A DNA stretch of 64,000 nucleotides, from contig NC_134370.1 of assembly GCF_035582795.1 (NCBI RefSeq), forward strand, positions 48,347,501-48,411,500. The letters are read 5' to 3'. This stretch comes from Mycteria americana (lineage: Eukaryota > Chordata > Aves > Ciconiiformes > Ciconiidae). Positions 13,681 to 24,302 of the stretch are shown here, one piece after another. The number at the start of each line of letters is the position of its first letter. The stretch's first letter is position 1. The notes under the pieces were generated by a model. That model saw nothing but the letters and a program-made list of their open reading frames with translations, did no database searches and had not been told where the DNA came from. Position numbers and translations under genes: made by a program.

Positions 13681-16600
13681 TAACATTTTTTCAAAACTGT
13701 AATGTTGATAAAGATTGGTGCCTGGATTTTATGCCTGAAATTATTTCCTGCATGTTATGCATGGCTTAATATATTTCTGTATGGTTTCCATTATTCAAAG
13801 AAGCAACTAGAAAAGCATGATTTTGAACTAAGCAAAGAATCATATAGTAGAAGAACAGACATAGAGGTGCAGGCTAAAGATTTGTTTAGCTAGAGTCCAG
13901 TCTCCAACAGCAGCCAGTAGGCATGTTCATGATGCAGTTCACAGGGTCTCCTGACTCATGTTTCCTCTGAGAAAGAGGGAGACCACATGCGTACATTCAG
14001 GGTGCCAGGCTGCTTGCTTTCAACTCTATTTTTACCCTCACATTTTTATTTATATTCACCCCATTCAAAGCTGCACTAAATTGCAAGTCTTCCTTGTCAG
14101 ACTCTTGATCTTAGCCAAGCTTGCCCTCCATAACACCAGGAAGTGACTGTGAAACCTCACTCAGCATCCCTCTCACTGGATACCTTGAGGGACCAGTGGG
14201 CACTATTGGGAGTGTTATGCTCAGTGTCCCCATCTGTCTTCTTGTCCCTATATATTTCACTCTTAACCCTCACCACTTTCTCTTCTGTTCATTTGTTGTC
14301 CCCTGAACTCTTTTGTTTTTGTACTTCTCCCTGGTCTCTGTTTCCTGTACCTCTCTCCCTGCTTTTTGGAGGGAAGGAGGGAGAAAGAAGGTGCTTACTT
14401 TCTACTAGGGAAAGGCCACTGATTATTCTTAAGGGAGGGAATTATGAGAAGAGTAAATAAGAGTGGATGTCTGGGGAAGAGTATAAGAACAGGAAAATCC
14501 TATAAAAACATTTCCCTGCTACACTCTCAAAGCTTCTAGCAAGCTTTGAGACTTTCAAAGGACTTTCTAGTTATAAGGGCTATCTCTATGTTTAACAGCC
14601 CATCACAGACTTTTTTCTCTTGCATTTGTCTAATTACTTTTCAGACCCATGTAAACTTTTGGCATCCACAACACCCTATGGCAAAAAGGTCCATAGATGA
14701 ATTGTGTGCTGCTGTACAGTCAGGTATGTGTTCTGTATTTTTATACATTTTTCTTAAAAAGAATAAAACCTTTAAACACAGGAAATAATATATTTTTCTT
14801 TGTTTTACAAGAAACTCTCAGATTAATGCGGCCTACTCTTCTTTGCTTTTCAAAACCTTAAGACACCACAGTCTTAAAATACTTACACCTGCTGGAGAAG
14901 AAAAGCTACAGATTGCATCACCTTGCTATGCTGCTTTGAATGTAAATGAAAAGCCCAGACAGATCTAAAGATTCATTTCTTCTAAATATGGAGAGGGAGA
15001 GCGCTTAGCTTTACTTGCAAGCATATAAGTCTGCACCTACACCGAAAAGCAAAGTTAAGTATTCTCTGCTGTGCACTGTCCCATAATAACTTTAAAATTG
15101 CCAAATACTCTCAAATTGCTTCTATGTTACTATTTTAAGTACTGAGCCTCTTTGGTATGATGGCTTTTACTCCACTAGTGAGATATCAACAACTGGAAAG
15201 GACAGCATTCACAATGATACAAGCAGGGTCATCTTGCCCAGTACCTTCTATACGGCATCAAACTATCCTTAGTACATAGAGCTAGACTGGACCTTCATGG
15301 CCAGAAATCCTAAAAACAACTTTCAGGCTGTTACTACCAAGACAAATAGGCAAAGTTCACCATCATGCCAGCAAGCTTCATTCTGTTTTGGAAGTAATTT
15401 AATGCAGTAGCCTTTATGATACCTTACTTCTAACAGGTTTGCCTGACCACCCAGGGAGCATGAAGAAATCCATGGTGAAGAATATGTGGAAATCACACCA
15501 AAATAATCTTTTTTGGGGAAGAAATGCTGGAGTGGTAGAAAATTTAGGTGATTTGTAGATTCTCTACAGCAGTGGTTTTCAATCAGAGAGTCACACTACA
15601 CAGAATATGGAACAGACTCTGAGGCACTGGAAATGTTAGCACAATATAAAACCATTCCCTTCCAGTCCTTTACCCTTCAAGTTAAAATATTCTCTGTCAG
15701 CCTCTTAAAGCGCAGATGCAAACCAGTTATTTGACATTAGCACTGTTGTAATTAAGACATTTTTACATCTACCTTTCTAATGAATGTAGTGGAACCATGA
15801 AAGTCTTTTTTGGAAAGGGGTTGTTTGTGAAAAACATTGCTTTGCAGCATGTGAGGAGAAAAAGCAGCTTGAGAATGATCTCCAACCTTCCATTGTGACC
15901 CTAAGCCTCAATTCTGTTCAGGTAGCAGAAATGTCTCTTAAAAATTACATTTTTCTTGATTAATGTGAGAGCTTATGTCAAATGACATCTGAGTTTTCCA
16001 CTGACATCAGGCTGTTGTTAAATGTTAGCAAATACCCTATCTCTGGAATGCTAAGATAGGAAAACAAAATATCTTCTATCACAAATGGCATTCCATCTAT
16101 CACACTTGATTTTTTGCTAAGAATAACAACTAAGATTGTGTTTATTTGCATCCCTGTCTATTCAGGTCTTGTGTAACAACAACAAATAAGACTGAGAGGG
16201 GCTTTCATTCTTACCTTCTGTCAAAAAATATCAAGAAGAAATCAGCTGAACCTGGCAAAACTGTTCTGCTGTGAATTTGCTGGATGATCAGAATCATACG
16301 CAGGTTCTGCAAAGAATGACAATAGATACCTCTCAGTTTTCATGCAGCAGCTAAATTAGAATGAACTAAGCAGCTGCCTACTGTACTAAAATTAACAAAA
16401 ACGTAACAGAGTACAGAGAAGACATTCTGTATTTATGAAATGGTGATACTATGCTTGGCTCTATAAAAACATGGGAAAACAAAAACAGTTCTTGTCCAAG
16501 AGGTATTAAAGCAGGCTCAGAGATGAAAATGGGTTATTATAAAACTATCTCTTGAAGAAACATCCAAAGCTTAATCATGCTTCCCTATTTGGCAAATGTC

Positions 16601-17689
16601 CCCAGTAAAATCAGGGACAATGGAGGAGAGTTATGTTTGGCCACCTGTATCATACGGGAGCACGAGAGAGTGATATTTGCACTTATCACAACTTAACAGA
16701 TTAATTTCTTATGATATACAGGGAGATAGCACTCACAAACAGGGAGACAGCATATGCCTGATACTGATTCAGAAAAGATAATCTCATAGAATATTCCCTT
16801 ATGTTGAACATCTTTGAGTCAGTCAAATGCTGAGAGACTGTAATGCTGTTTCAGTCTATTACCAGTGAGATTTCATCAGTGTAGGCTAAAGGGAACCTGA
16901 CCCAAAGCGCTGACAGGAAAAAATGATGAATCTCACATATTTTAATTAACAAGAAAACAATAGTGTACATTACAGTATACCATAATTTCTACACTGCACC
17001 ATATGCAATCCAATATCAAAGCAGAAGTCTGAGGGCTGGAGAAAGAACAGGTCTCTAATTTTTGGTTTAGGCTATTAGAGCAAACAAAGATTTCCTGTGT
17101 AACACTGCATGCTTCTGATCAATATTCTTCTACGCATACTGATTCTGTCATCATTGGTGAGACAGGAATGTCTCCAGTATCTAATATTACATGATTTGGG
17201 GAAACTACAAATACTTAATATCCCATTGCCTGGCTCAGAGACTCCTGGCATAGAATATAACTAACTCTCATGAAAGTTACTTGTATCCTGCTGCAGGAGA
17301 TTAAGACCTCCATTTTATGTGTGGTAAATATGAGTAACTACATTAACCTTAAGCTGAAGGAGAACATTTTGTTATATAAGCATATAATGCTATTCATATT
17401 AATACAAAACACAGGGGAGATTAAGCAAGTAAATTAAATTTATTAGCATTCTGTTGCTTGCTTCCTAAACAGTGTGGGATTCAGGGGACTAGAGGCTCCT
17501 TCTTGTGTGGCACATATTCCAGGTTATGTGTCAGAGGGACAGCTGAACTTGTCAAAGTGGGTTCAAGTGTACCACATAGTATACTTTTTATTGGAAGGCA
17601 TAGCAACCATAATTGCATGTCAAAATCTCATGTTATTAACAGCTAGAAAAGATTTTTCTCTACTTTAAATGGCTGGATATTTGGAACAG

Positions 17690-17775
17690 GATGCTTTGAG
17701 TCTTGGACCTATCTATCATTAAACTCTAAGTGGTTCTCCTGTGGGTTGTTCCAACCGAAATATTCTATTCTATTC
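17690..17775 (+). mobile_element. Possible CR1 3'-end fragment
   Basis: GTGGGTTGTTCCAACCGAAA followed by TATTCTATTCTATTC (17,741-17,775) resembles the last bases of a CR1 3' UTR and its short tandem tail on the plus strand. Upstream similarity is too weak to set a 5' limit. Confidence 0.35.
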
Positions 17776-19232
17776 AGGCACGGAGAAAGAGGCACAGATA
17801 TATTACACTAGCTAGACATATTTAGAGTCCTCTATTTACCTGCTCCACTAAGTCCTAGGTTGAACACATGATAATCCAGTAGACTAGAAAGATAATTCAG
17901 AATTAATGTGGGTGGTGGGGAGAGAATATCCTTCTTTGAGAATGCACAAAAGTTCAAGACATATTTTCTTCCTTCTCTATGCACATGTAACTCTCACTGA
18001 CATCAGCTTTGGGGTTGAGAGTTAAAAGAGAGAACCAAAGAGGTATTTTCCCTTACAAGCGCACTGCAAGAACTGCTAAAACCAGTTAAATGCAGCCTGA
18101 GGGGAAAAAAAAAAATCTATTTTTGTTCTTTACAAAATCTCTTAATGGTCTGGTATATATTTGGGCAGAAACAAACTTTGACAGACTTGTGTACCAGTCA
18201 GAAGTCCGTTCCATTATTGCTGTGTTTATAGCAGCATATACAGGCTTACATTAGGAAACATCCAGAGTTAATCAGTGCAAGAGTTAAAAAAGCAGAGATA
18301 ATTACAGCTCCTGTCCATATCCAAGACTGTCAGGAATTCAGTTTACAATAATTACTCTAAGTCCAGACTCTTCTCTTCCTGCTAGGGTCACTATTTAACC
18401 AGTGGTTAAATGAAAACCACAGTTGATTGGGATGGGAAATCTTGACAATGGTGAGGACTATTTCTCCTTCTACAGTCCTCATCAAATAAGGGGCATACAA
18501 CACATTGCGTATCTCAAATCTGCAATTCTCCTCTCCACCCATGTGTAAATTTGAATTAATTAATAAACTCCCTTATTTTTTCAAGGTCATGGAAAATGAA
18601 AGGCACTCAGCAAAATGGATGCACTGACAGTGAAGGGTGTTTGTGGGTGGGATTTTTTAATGTAAATGGAAAATCTGTAAGGCAGAAGCTCCTTCATCTG
18701 TGCCATGAGTGCTAAAGTTAGAAAACTTAAAACGAAATAAAGGGAATGCAAATAAATTATGCTTTGAATAAATGTGATCTTGCCTAGAAAAAGTCTAAGG
18801 CTTTATGGAACAGTCTCAAAACACACGAGGCCAAAAACATCATTAAGTCAGGGGTCTTCATGCAACTTCAGTCACGCTGTCTTTTGTTTGTCCCTGCTGA
18901 CTGTGGACAAGCTCTGTTTCTGTTGACCCTGGCTGTTCACAAAAGAACTGGCACAGTTCTTCCACTTGTTGCACACCGGCCACAGAGACCTCGTCTAGAT
19001 AGATTTTTTTGACATCTATATCCACCTACCTATTTAAAGATTCTGACCCAGTTTGAAACACTCCAGCAAATCCCATGGCAGTAACAATTAAGATATGCAA
19101 ACCACAGAACCACATGGCAACTCTTTTGTCATATAAATAAGTGTGCACATCAACATACACTGCTATATCAGCTTCCACAGCTTCCTTGTAAATCTCAAGC
19201 ACCCTCACGAATAATATAATTTAGGGAGTAAG

Positions 19233-19642
19233 ATGAAGGTGTCATTTAAGTATACAACACTTGACAAGTTAGGAATGTCACCATTAGATAAACAGGAACA
19301 ATACATGAACTTATGGAATCAATTTCTGGTGGAATAACTAAATGGAATAACTTCTGAAAATAAAGGATAATTGAAGACTTCATTGAAGAAAACTTTTTGA
19401 CTTTGGAAAATGAGAAGGATCAGCTGCTTAAAATTCTGGAAGACTCTGAGCCAGAAGGACCCTTTAATTCTTGTGGTGCTTAAATGGTGGATTCTCAATC
19501 CAACCTTAATCTTGATATGGCCATTGAAGAGAAAAGGGAGACTACGAAGTATAACTGCAAATTACAATTTGAGCCCGATGCCTAATACAAGTCATCAGAC
19601 TTCACTCTCACCTTACAAAAATACTTGAAGTACATTCAGTGA
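19233..19642 (+). pseudogene. Decayed protein-coding-like stretch, origin unknown
   Basis: Two adjoining segments read like protein but are broken. Segment 1 (from 19,233, stop at 19,335-19,337) contains LDKLGMSPLDKQEQYMNLWN. Segment 2 starts near 19,370 in another frame and contains LENEKDQLLKILEDSEPEGP, then a TAA, then MVDSQSNLNLDMAIEEKRET, then a second TAA, then YKSSDFTLTLQKYLKY and a TGA at 19,640-19,642. A frameshift and three stops rule out a working product in this form. No introns are evident inside the stretch, so a retrocopy or a degenerate exon are both possible. I do not recognise the parent protein. Purine-rich AT sequence can by chance give Glu/Lys-rich frames, so confidence is moderate to low. 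Confidence 0.35.
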
Positions 19643-19925
19643 GAAATGCGCTGATTTGGTTTCTCTTTTTCACTTAAAAATTTAAAGCTCACTGCAAGGG
19701 GTAGATTTTGGCAAGGAAAAAAGTAAACCAGGATAAAACCGATGAGTAAAATTAGTGACTGCAGTTCAACAGCTGGGGAATGAGGTCTCCTAATAGGCAT
19801 GTGAACATCTGACACTCCTCAGGACAGCAGAGGCCATCATACCAGAGCCCAGAACACCATGTGGTCCTTGACTTCAAATTTCTGCATAAGAAAACTCTTA
19901 AGTTCTCTCAGTGCTGACATATGTT

Positions 19926-19963
19926 GACAGAACTGGATGAAGATGACAGAACTGGATGAAGAT
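19926..19963 (+). repeat. Tandem duplication of a 19-bp unit
   Basis: GACAGAACTGGATGAAGAT occurs twice in perfect tandem (19,926-19,944 and 19,945-19,963). This is a small recent slippage or duplication event with no evident function. Confidence 0.9.
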
Positions 19964-21636
19964 ATTTTTGTGATGGGTACAGAACTGTTACACAATAATT
20001 AAATACCAAGGTGCTGTAATTTCATTAGCACTGAGAGATCTGGGCAGTGAGGTTGCCGACTATCAGATCACATTCAAATGAAAGTAGGTACAACTAACTA
20101 TGTGAAATGTTGATTAATGGAATGAATTGGTCAGTTACTGAGGAAGTCTCACAACTACTAACAAAGCAATTAAAGCATAAGGTAACGCGGTTTATTATAA
20201 AAATCAAAGCAATAAATCAAGTATTCTGAATAGATGATTTTCACTAGCCTGTTATATATGCCACTGTGAGTAATCCTATTTATCCCTTTAACACAGCTGG
20301 GTAGAAGCAGAGCATAAGTTGCCGGTACTACAGGGAAACCTCCAGAATTTCTAAAATGTACCTTTTGTTGCTTATTTTATCCATTTCATGCATCTGGTAG
20401 CCTCTATTTTGTTAATACATTATTTGTCCAATTTGTCTAAGTTACTCTAGTCCATCCTTTGCACTTGTGGCAAACCTACATTCACACTTGACAATAAAGT
20501 TACAGTAATATGATTTTATTATTGCTATTACCACCACCATTATTATTACAAATCAATAATGTAGATGGCTCAGCGAAATACCTAGTACCAAAACCACTGC
20601 CATACATATAGTCTATATAATCCAGGCTAGTAAATTACTGCTTCATTCTGCTTTACTCCCAAATAACAAATCCCTTCTCATCTTCTCTATGGAAAAAACA
20701 ATTATTAGAGCATTATTAAATCCTTATTGTGCAGGAACAGAGCAGATCTCTCTTCCTGCATGGATCTCTCTGCTTCTGGCAGAGTTTCTCTAACTTATTA
20801 ACAGGACTACATACTTTTGCAGTGAGAGAATTAACTTTTACCACTGGAGTCTGTGAATTCTGAAGCAAATCTGAAGTATACCACAATGATAAACCCTCAG
20901 CACATACATGGGATTTGCTATCTCAGCTCTGATGAAACACATTTTAATCTGTCAGGCTCACCTACCAGTCTGCTTCTTCCACATTCTATTCTGTAATTTT
21001 AAAAATTTGGCAACCTCTGTAGCCTCTTACAAGAAAACGTTATAATCATCTTCCTACCTGTCTAGTCACTGAATACAGAACTAATCATGCAATTCCCCAA
21101 AGAAATCAGAATCAGCAAGAGCTTGAGTACCAGTCAACGCAATACTCATTTCTCCTGGTTCAAACCTTACTTTATACACACGTAAAAACATAACGCATTC
21201 ATGTCAAAAAAGTAAAAGCAAAGTAGTAGACCCTAGTCAAGCAAAAACCTATGATCAGAAAATTAAAGGGTGCTAGAATCATGTTTAAGGTTCAGCATCC
21301 AAACTAAACATGGCTGTGATTGGTATCTCTAGATGAGAGTAGCATGAGAATCTGCCCAATCATGGTCAAGTTGCACTGGCTGAGCTTCAGGTCTAAATAA
21401 ACTGCAGGTACTGTATACACTACTGAGGTGCCCTAACAAAGCTGTGAAGGAAAGAATTTGTACAGCTTTTACTTTGGCTATACGTCCTTTTACTTGGCTT
21501 TATGTCCCCCTAATAATTCCTTCTTTTCATACGCCATTTCAATAATACATTATTTTTAAAGGGTTTGATGTGAGTATCTGATGCTCTTGATTTCCTTCTG
21601 CCTCTTTTGAAACTACATTTTGAAATGTATGTTTTG

Positions 21637-22214
21637 TGTTGTGGTTTAAGCCCAGCTGGCAACTAAACACCACACAGCCGCTCGCTCACTCTCCCCTGGT
21701 GGGATGGGGGAGAGAATCGGAAGACTAAAAGTGAGAAAACTCATGGGTTGAGATAAAGACAGTTTAAGAAGTAAAGCAAAAGCCACGCACACAAGCAAAG
21801 CAAAGCAAGGAATTCATTCACTACCTCCCATGGGCAGGCAGGTGTTCAGCCATCTCCAGGAAAGCAGGGCTCCATCATGCGTAACCGTTACTTGGGAAGA
21901 CAAACACCATAACTCCGAATGTCACCCCCCTTCCTTCTTCTTCCCCAGCTTTATATGCTGAGCATGACATCATATGGTATGGAATAGCCCTTTGGTCAGT
22001 TTGGATCAACTATCTTGGCTGTGTCCCCTCCCAACTTTTTGTGCACCTGGTAGAGCATGGGAAGCTGAAAAGTCCTTGATTTAGTATAAGCACTACTTAG
22101 CAACAACTAAAACATCTCTGTATTATCAACACTGTTTTCAGCACAAATCCAAAACATATCCCCATACTAGCTACTATAAAGAAAATTAACTCTATCTCAG
22201 CCAAAACCAGGACA
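21637..22214 (-). mobile_element. Solo LTR of an avian ERVL-type endogenous retrovirus
   Basis: This is a 578-bp solitary LTR in minus orientation: on the minus strand it opens TGTCCTGGTTTTGGCTGAGA and closes with TTAAACCACAACA, so it has the TG...CA ends of an LTR. A perfect 5-bp duplication, TTTTG, flanks it (21,632-21,636 and 22,215-22,219). In the same orientation it has a TATAAA box (plus-strand TTTATA, 21,950-21,955) and, just upstream of it, a CRE-like TGATGTCA (plus-strand TGACATCA, 21,965-21,972). No gag, pol or env lies beside it, so it is what remains after recombination between two LTRs. I recognise the type as a repeat common in birds; the exact subfamily name was not verified. 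Confidence 0.88.
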
Positions 22215-22219
22215 TTTTG

Positions 22220-23599
22220 GTAAAAGATTGAGCTTTTGTTTTCCTCCTACAGAAGCCTTTAGCACATGTCAGAAATCACTCTTGCAAAAGAAACACTAGA
22301 AGATACTGCAAACAAACCATTTTCCACACAACTTCAGCTGAATTAGTGGAAAACAGATTCAATATATGTACTCATACTGTCTTTCTCTGACAATAATATT
22401 TAGCTGCTTCTGTAGTTTCCAGGGAAGTCCCAAGCCTACAGGCCAATTCTGAACGTTCGACAAGCGCAATTTGAGAAATCCTTCTGGGGAAGCAGTGATT
22501 AGAGAAGGCAACTGGCAGCTAGGAGGCCCACGCTGTATTCCCCGTTTCATTAGTGATTTTTCTGGATGACCTTGTCAAGTCATTTAATGCCTTTCTGCCT
22601 GTGTTTCCCTATCTGCAAAATGTTCAGATAAACACTTTCCTTTTGAAAACACTTTAAAATTGTTTATTATGGAAGTAGTTCCTCAGATGTGAATCTGGCT
22701 CTCAGGGTGCAACATCAGATAAAAAACATAATGGCCACATGACATAAATGTCAATCTAATATTTTCTAACAGATTAAACCATTGCAGCTTAAGAAATAGG
22801 TTAACCTTGTACCTGAAGGTTTTATTTCAGATGAGACATAGTTACGTATTCCATTTTAACCTTATTCATATCAGCCAAGCCAGCATCTTAAGTGCAAACC
22901 ATAAAGGTAACAAAAAGCAAAAAAATTAGCATAAATGTCTTTGTTCTGCTTAATTTAAGAAGTATGACTATTCAGCCAAGCTTCATCTTGGTCAAGTATG
23001 TGCTGCTGGCAGTAGGCAATGCTCAGAACTGGGATTAAAGCTACTGGCATAGTACCCTCAAGCACGCAGATGGTTTAACAGCGGCTAGTGGTGACTGGCA
23101 TCCCTAAGTCCGTTCAGGTCAGTAGACTCTCATGCACATCTTCCTGAATGGTAACTGGCTCTTTCATGCCCCCTCAAATAACCTTGACTGGCTAATGCAC
23201 ATATTTTTTATTGTTAATGGGCCAAGATACGTACTATAAATGGAATACCTAAGTGCAGTCTTATTATGAATCATTTTACCATCACTCCTTTTCTAGATAA
23301 AGTGTAGTATTATGTAATTCTAGGAGCAACCTAATAGCAGAGAGGAAGCAGAATGGGAAGGGAAAGAAGTGCAATTTTGATTTATTAATCCAGCTGCACA
23401 AACCTGGACTGGCTAACCACAGGCAACACACACTGAAAAGAGAGCTGCTTTTTGATGTTTAACAGCTCCCACTTAGCTACCACAAAACGCTAAGTTCTGT
23501 GAAGTGAGCACAGCACCTTGCATCAAGAACTGAAAAGGCAATTTAGAATTTAGGACTTTTCTACGGGGACTTGGATGTATTTCACCTGACGAAGGATAC
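22220..23599. other. Intergenic sequence upstream of the REC114 CpG island
   Basis: No exon, RNA gene or clear repeat seen. Base composition changes from AT-rich to GC-rich after about 23,560, at the edge of the CpG island. Confidence 0.6.
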
Positions 23600-23719
23600 A
23601 CGCTGATACCGTGGCCGGCTTCTACAGGCATTTCACTAAGCGCAGTAACGGACCGCGGGCGCCTACACTCCCGCCTCCGTCGCGCTGCGCTGCCCCGAGC
23701 GTGCTCTCTCAGCCCCCAC

Positions 23720-23729
23720 AAAATGGCGG
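23720..23729 (+). promoter_or_regulatory. YY1-like motif
   Basis: AAAATGGCGG matches the YY1 core (AANATGGCGGC) except at the last base. Such sites often sit just downstream of transcription starts in CpG-island promoters. It lies about 400 bp before the REC114 start codon, so it may mark an upstream or separate start. Confidence 0.45.
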
Positions 23730-23968
23730 TCGCGCGTGCCATGAGGTACGCACTTCTCCCTCCCTCGGCACCGCCAGGCGGTCCTGCCACACCGGTACAC
23801 CCGAAGGCTGTTAGGAGAAGGGGGAGGCAGTAGCCGCACTGCCCTCAGACAAGCAGCACCGTCGAACGGGGACGGCGCAGCGCCGCTGGGAAGAGCGGAG
23901 CGACAGCACCGGGGCTCACCCGACCGCCCACCAGAAGAGGACGAGCGCGCGCGGCCGCGCGCTACCTC

Positions 23969-24043
23969 ATTGGCTCTCGTTTCTCTGTCGCTCGCTGATT
24001 GGTGAACAAGTTCCCCCACGCGCTCTCTCTTTCCTCCTATTGG
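23969..24043 (-). promoter_or_regulatory. Three inverted CCAAT boxes (NF-Y type)
   Basis: ATTGG, the reverse of CCAAT, occurs at 23,969-23,973, 23,998-24,002 and 24,039-24,043, each in a good NF-Y context (CATTGGCTC, GATTGGTGA, TATTGGCTC). The spacings are 29 and 41 bp and all have the same orientation; a degenerate fourth (ATTTG) is at 24,067. Clustered CCAAT boxes with such spacing are typical of TATA-less cell-cycle and germline promoters. They lie 85-160 bp before the likely REC114 start codon. Confidence 0.7.
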
Positions 24044-24050
24044 CTCCTGC

Positions 24051-24057
24051 TTCCCGC
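24051..24057 (+). promoter_or_regulatory. E2F/E2F6-like site
   Basis: TTCCCGC (24,051-24,057) matches the E2F core and lies 8 bp after the third CCAAT box and 72 bp before the likely start codon. E2F6 is known to keep several meiotic gene promoters silent in somatic cells through such sites; that this one does so is inference. Confidence 0.4.
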
Positions 24058-24128
24058 TCAACTCCTATTTGCTACCCGCCGGCGCGATGCTTCTCACTGT
24101 TGTGCATCGCAGCCCCCTCAGTGCAGGA

Positions 24129-24302
24129 ATGGCTGTGGCCCGCGGCGGTCGCAGCTTCGAGCCGGGGCAGGCCTCTGCGCCGGGCGGCGCCGGCGACGCC
24201 TCCCTCCTGGGTAGCACCACAACGTGGCCTTTGAAGCGCTACGGCCGCTTCCTACCCCCGACAGACAGCGACGATGAAGGGCAAAACACCCCCTCTTGGA
24301 AG
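24129..24302 (+). CDS. REC114: REC114 coding exon 1
   Basis: Encodes residues 1-58, starting MAVARGG and ending TPSWK. The Gly/Ser/Ala-rich first 40 residues look poorly structured and vary between species; the PH-like part begins at WPLKRYGRFLP. The donor is AAG|GTGGGG, a weak match to the consensus, directly before a G-rich intron start. The frame reads on into intron 1 without a stop for about 40 codons, an open-frame artefact of GC content. Confidence 0.88.

Larger units (their letters stand above)
3051..21636. other. Intergenic region between CR1 and solo LTR
   Basis: This is AT-rich, gene-poor sequence. Open frames reach at most about 105 codons and lack recognisable domains, codon structure or supported splice sites. 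The few structures I can point to are listed separately: an old CR1-like trace (about 8,370-8,760), a short hairpin (13,648-13,680), a small CR1 3'-end-like piece (about 17,690-17,775), a decayed coding-like stretch (19,233-19,642) and a small tandem duplication (19,926-19,963). A CA-rich patch lies at about 8,000-8,012. In human the neighbour on this side is HCN4; I see no HCN4 exon here. Confidence 0.6.

Noticed and set aside
23663-24061. 132-codon minus-strand open frame over the CpG island
   Set aside because: Arg/Ser/Pro/Gly-rich composition typical of GC-rich sequence read in any frame, with no conserved motif; CpG-rich DNA lacks stop codons.
24087-24128. Upstream in-frame ATG as the REC114 start
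   Set aside because: Its context (C at +4) is weaker than that of the ATG at 24,129 (G at -3 and +4), and the extra 14 residues are not family-like; it remains possible.
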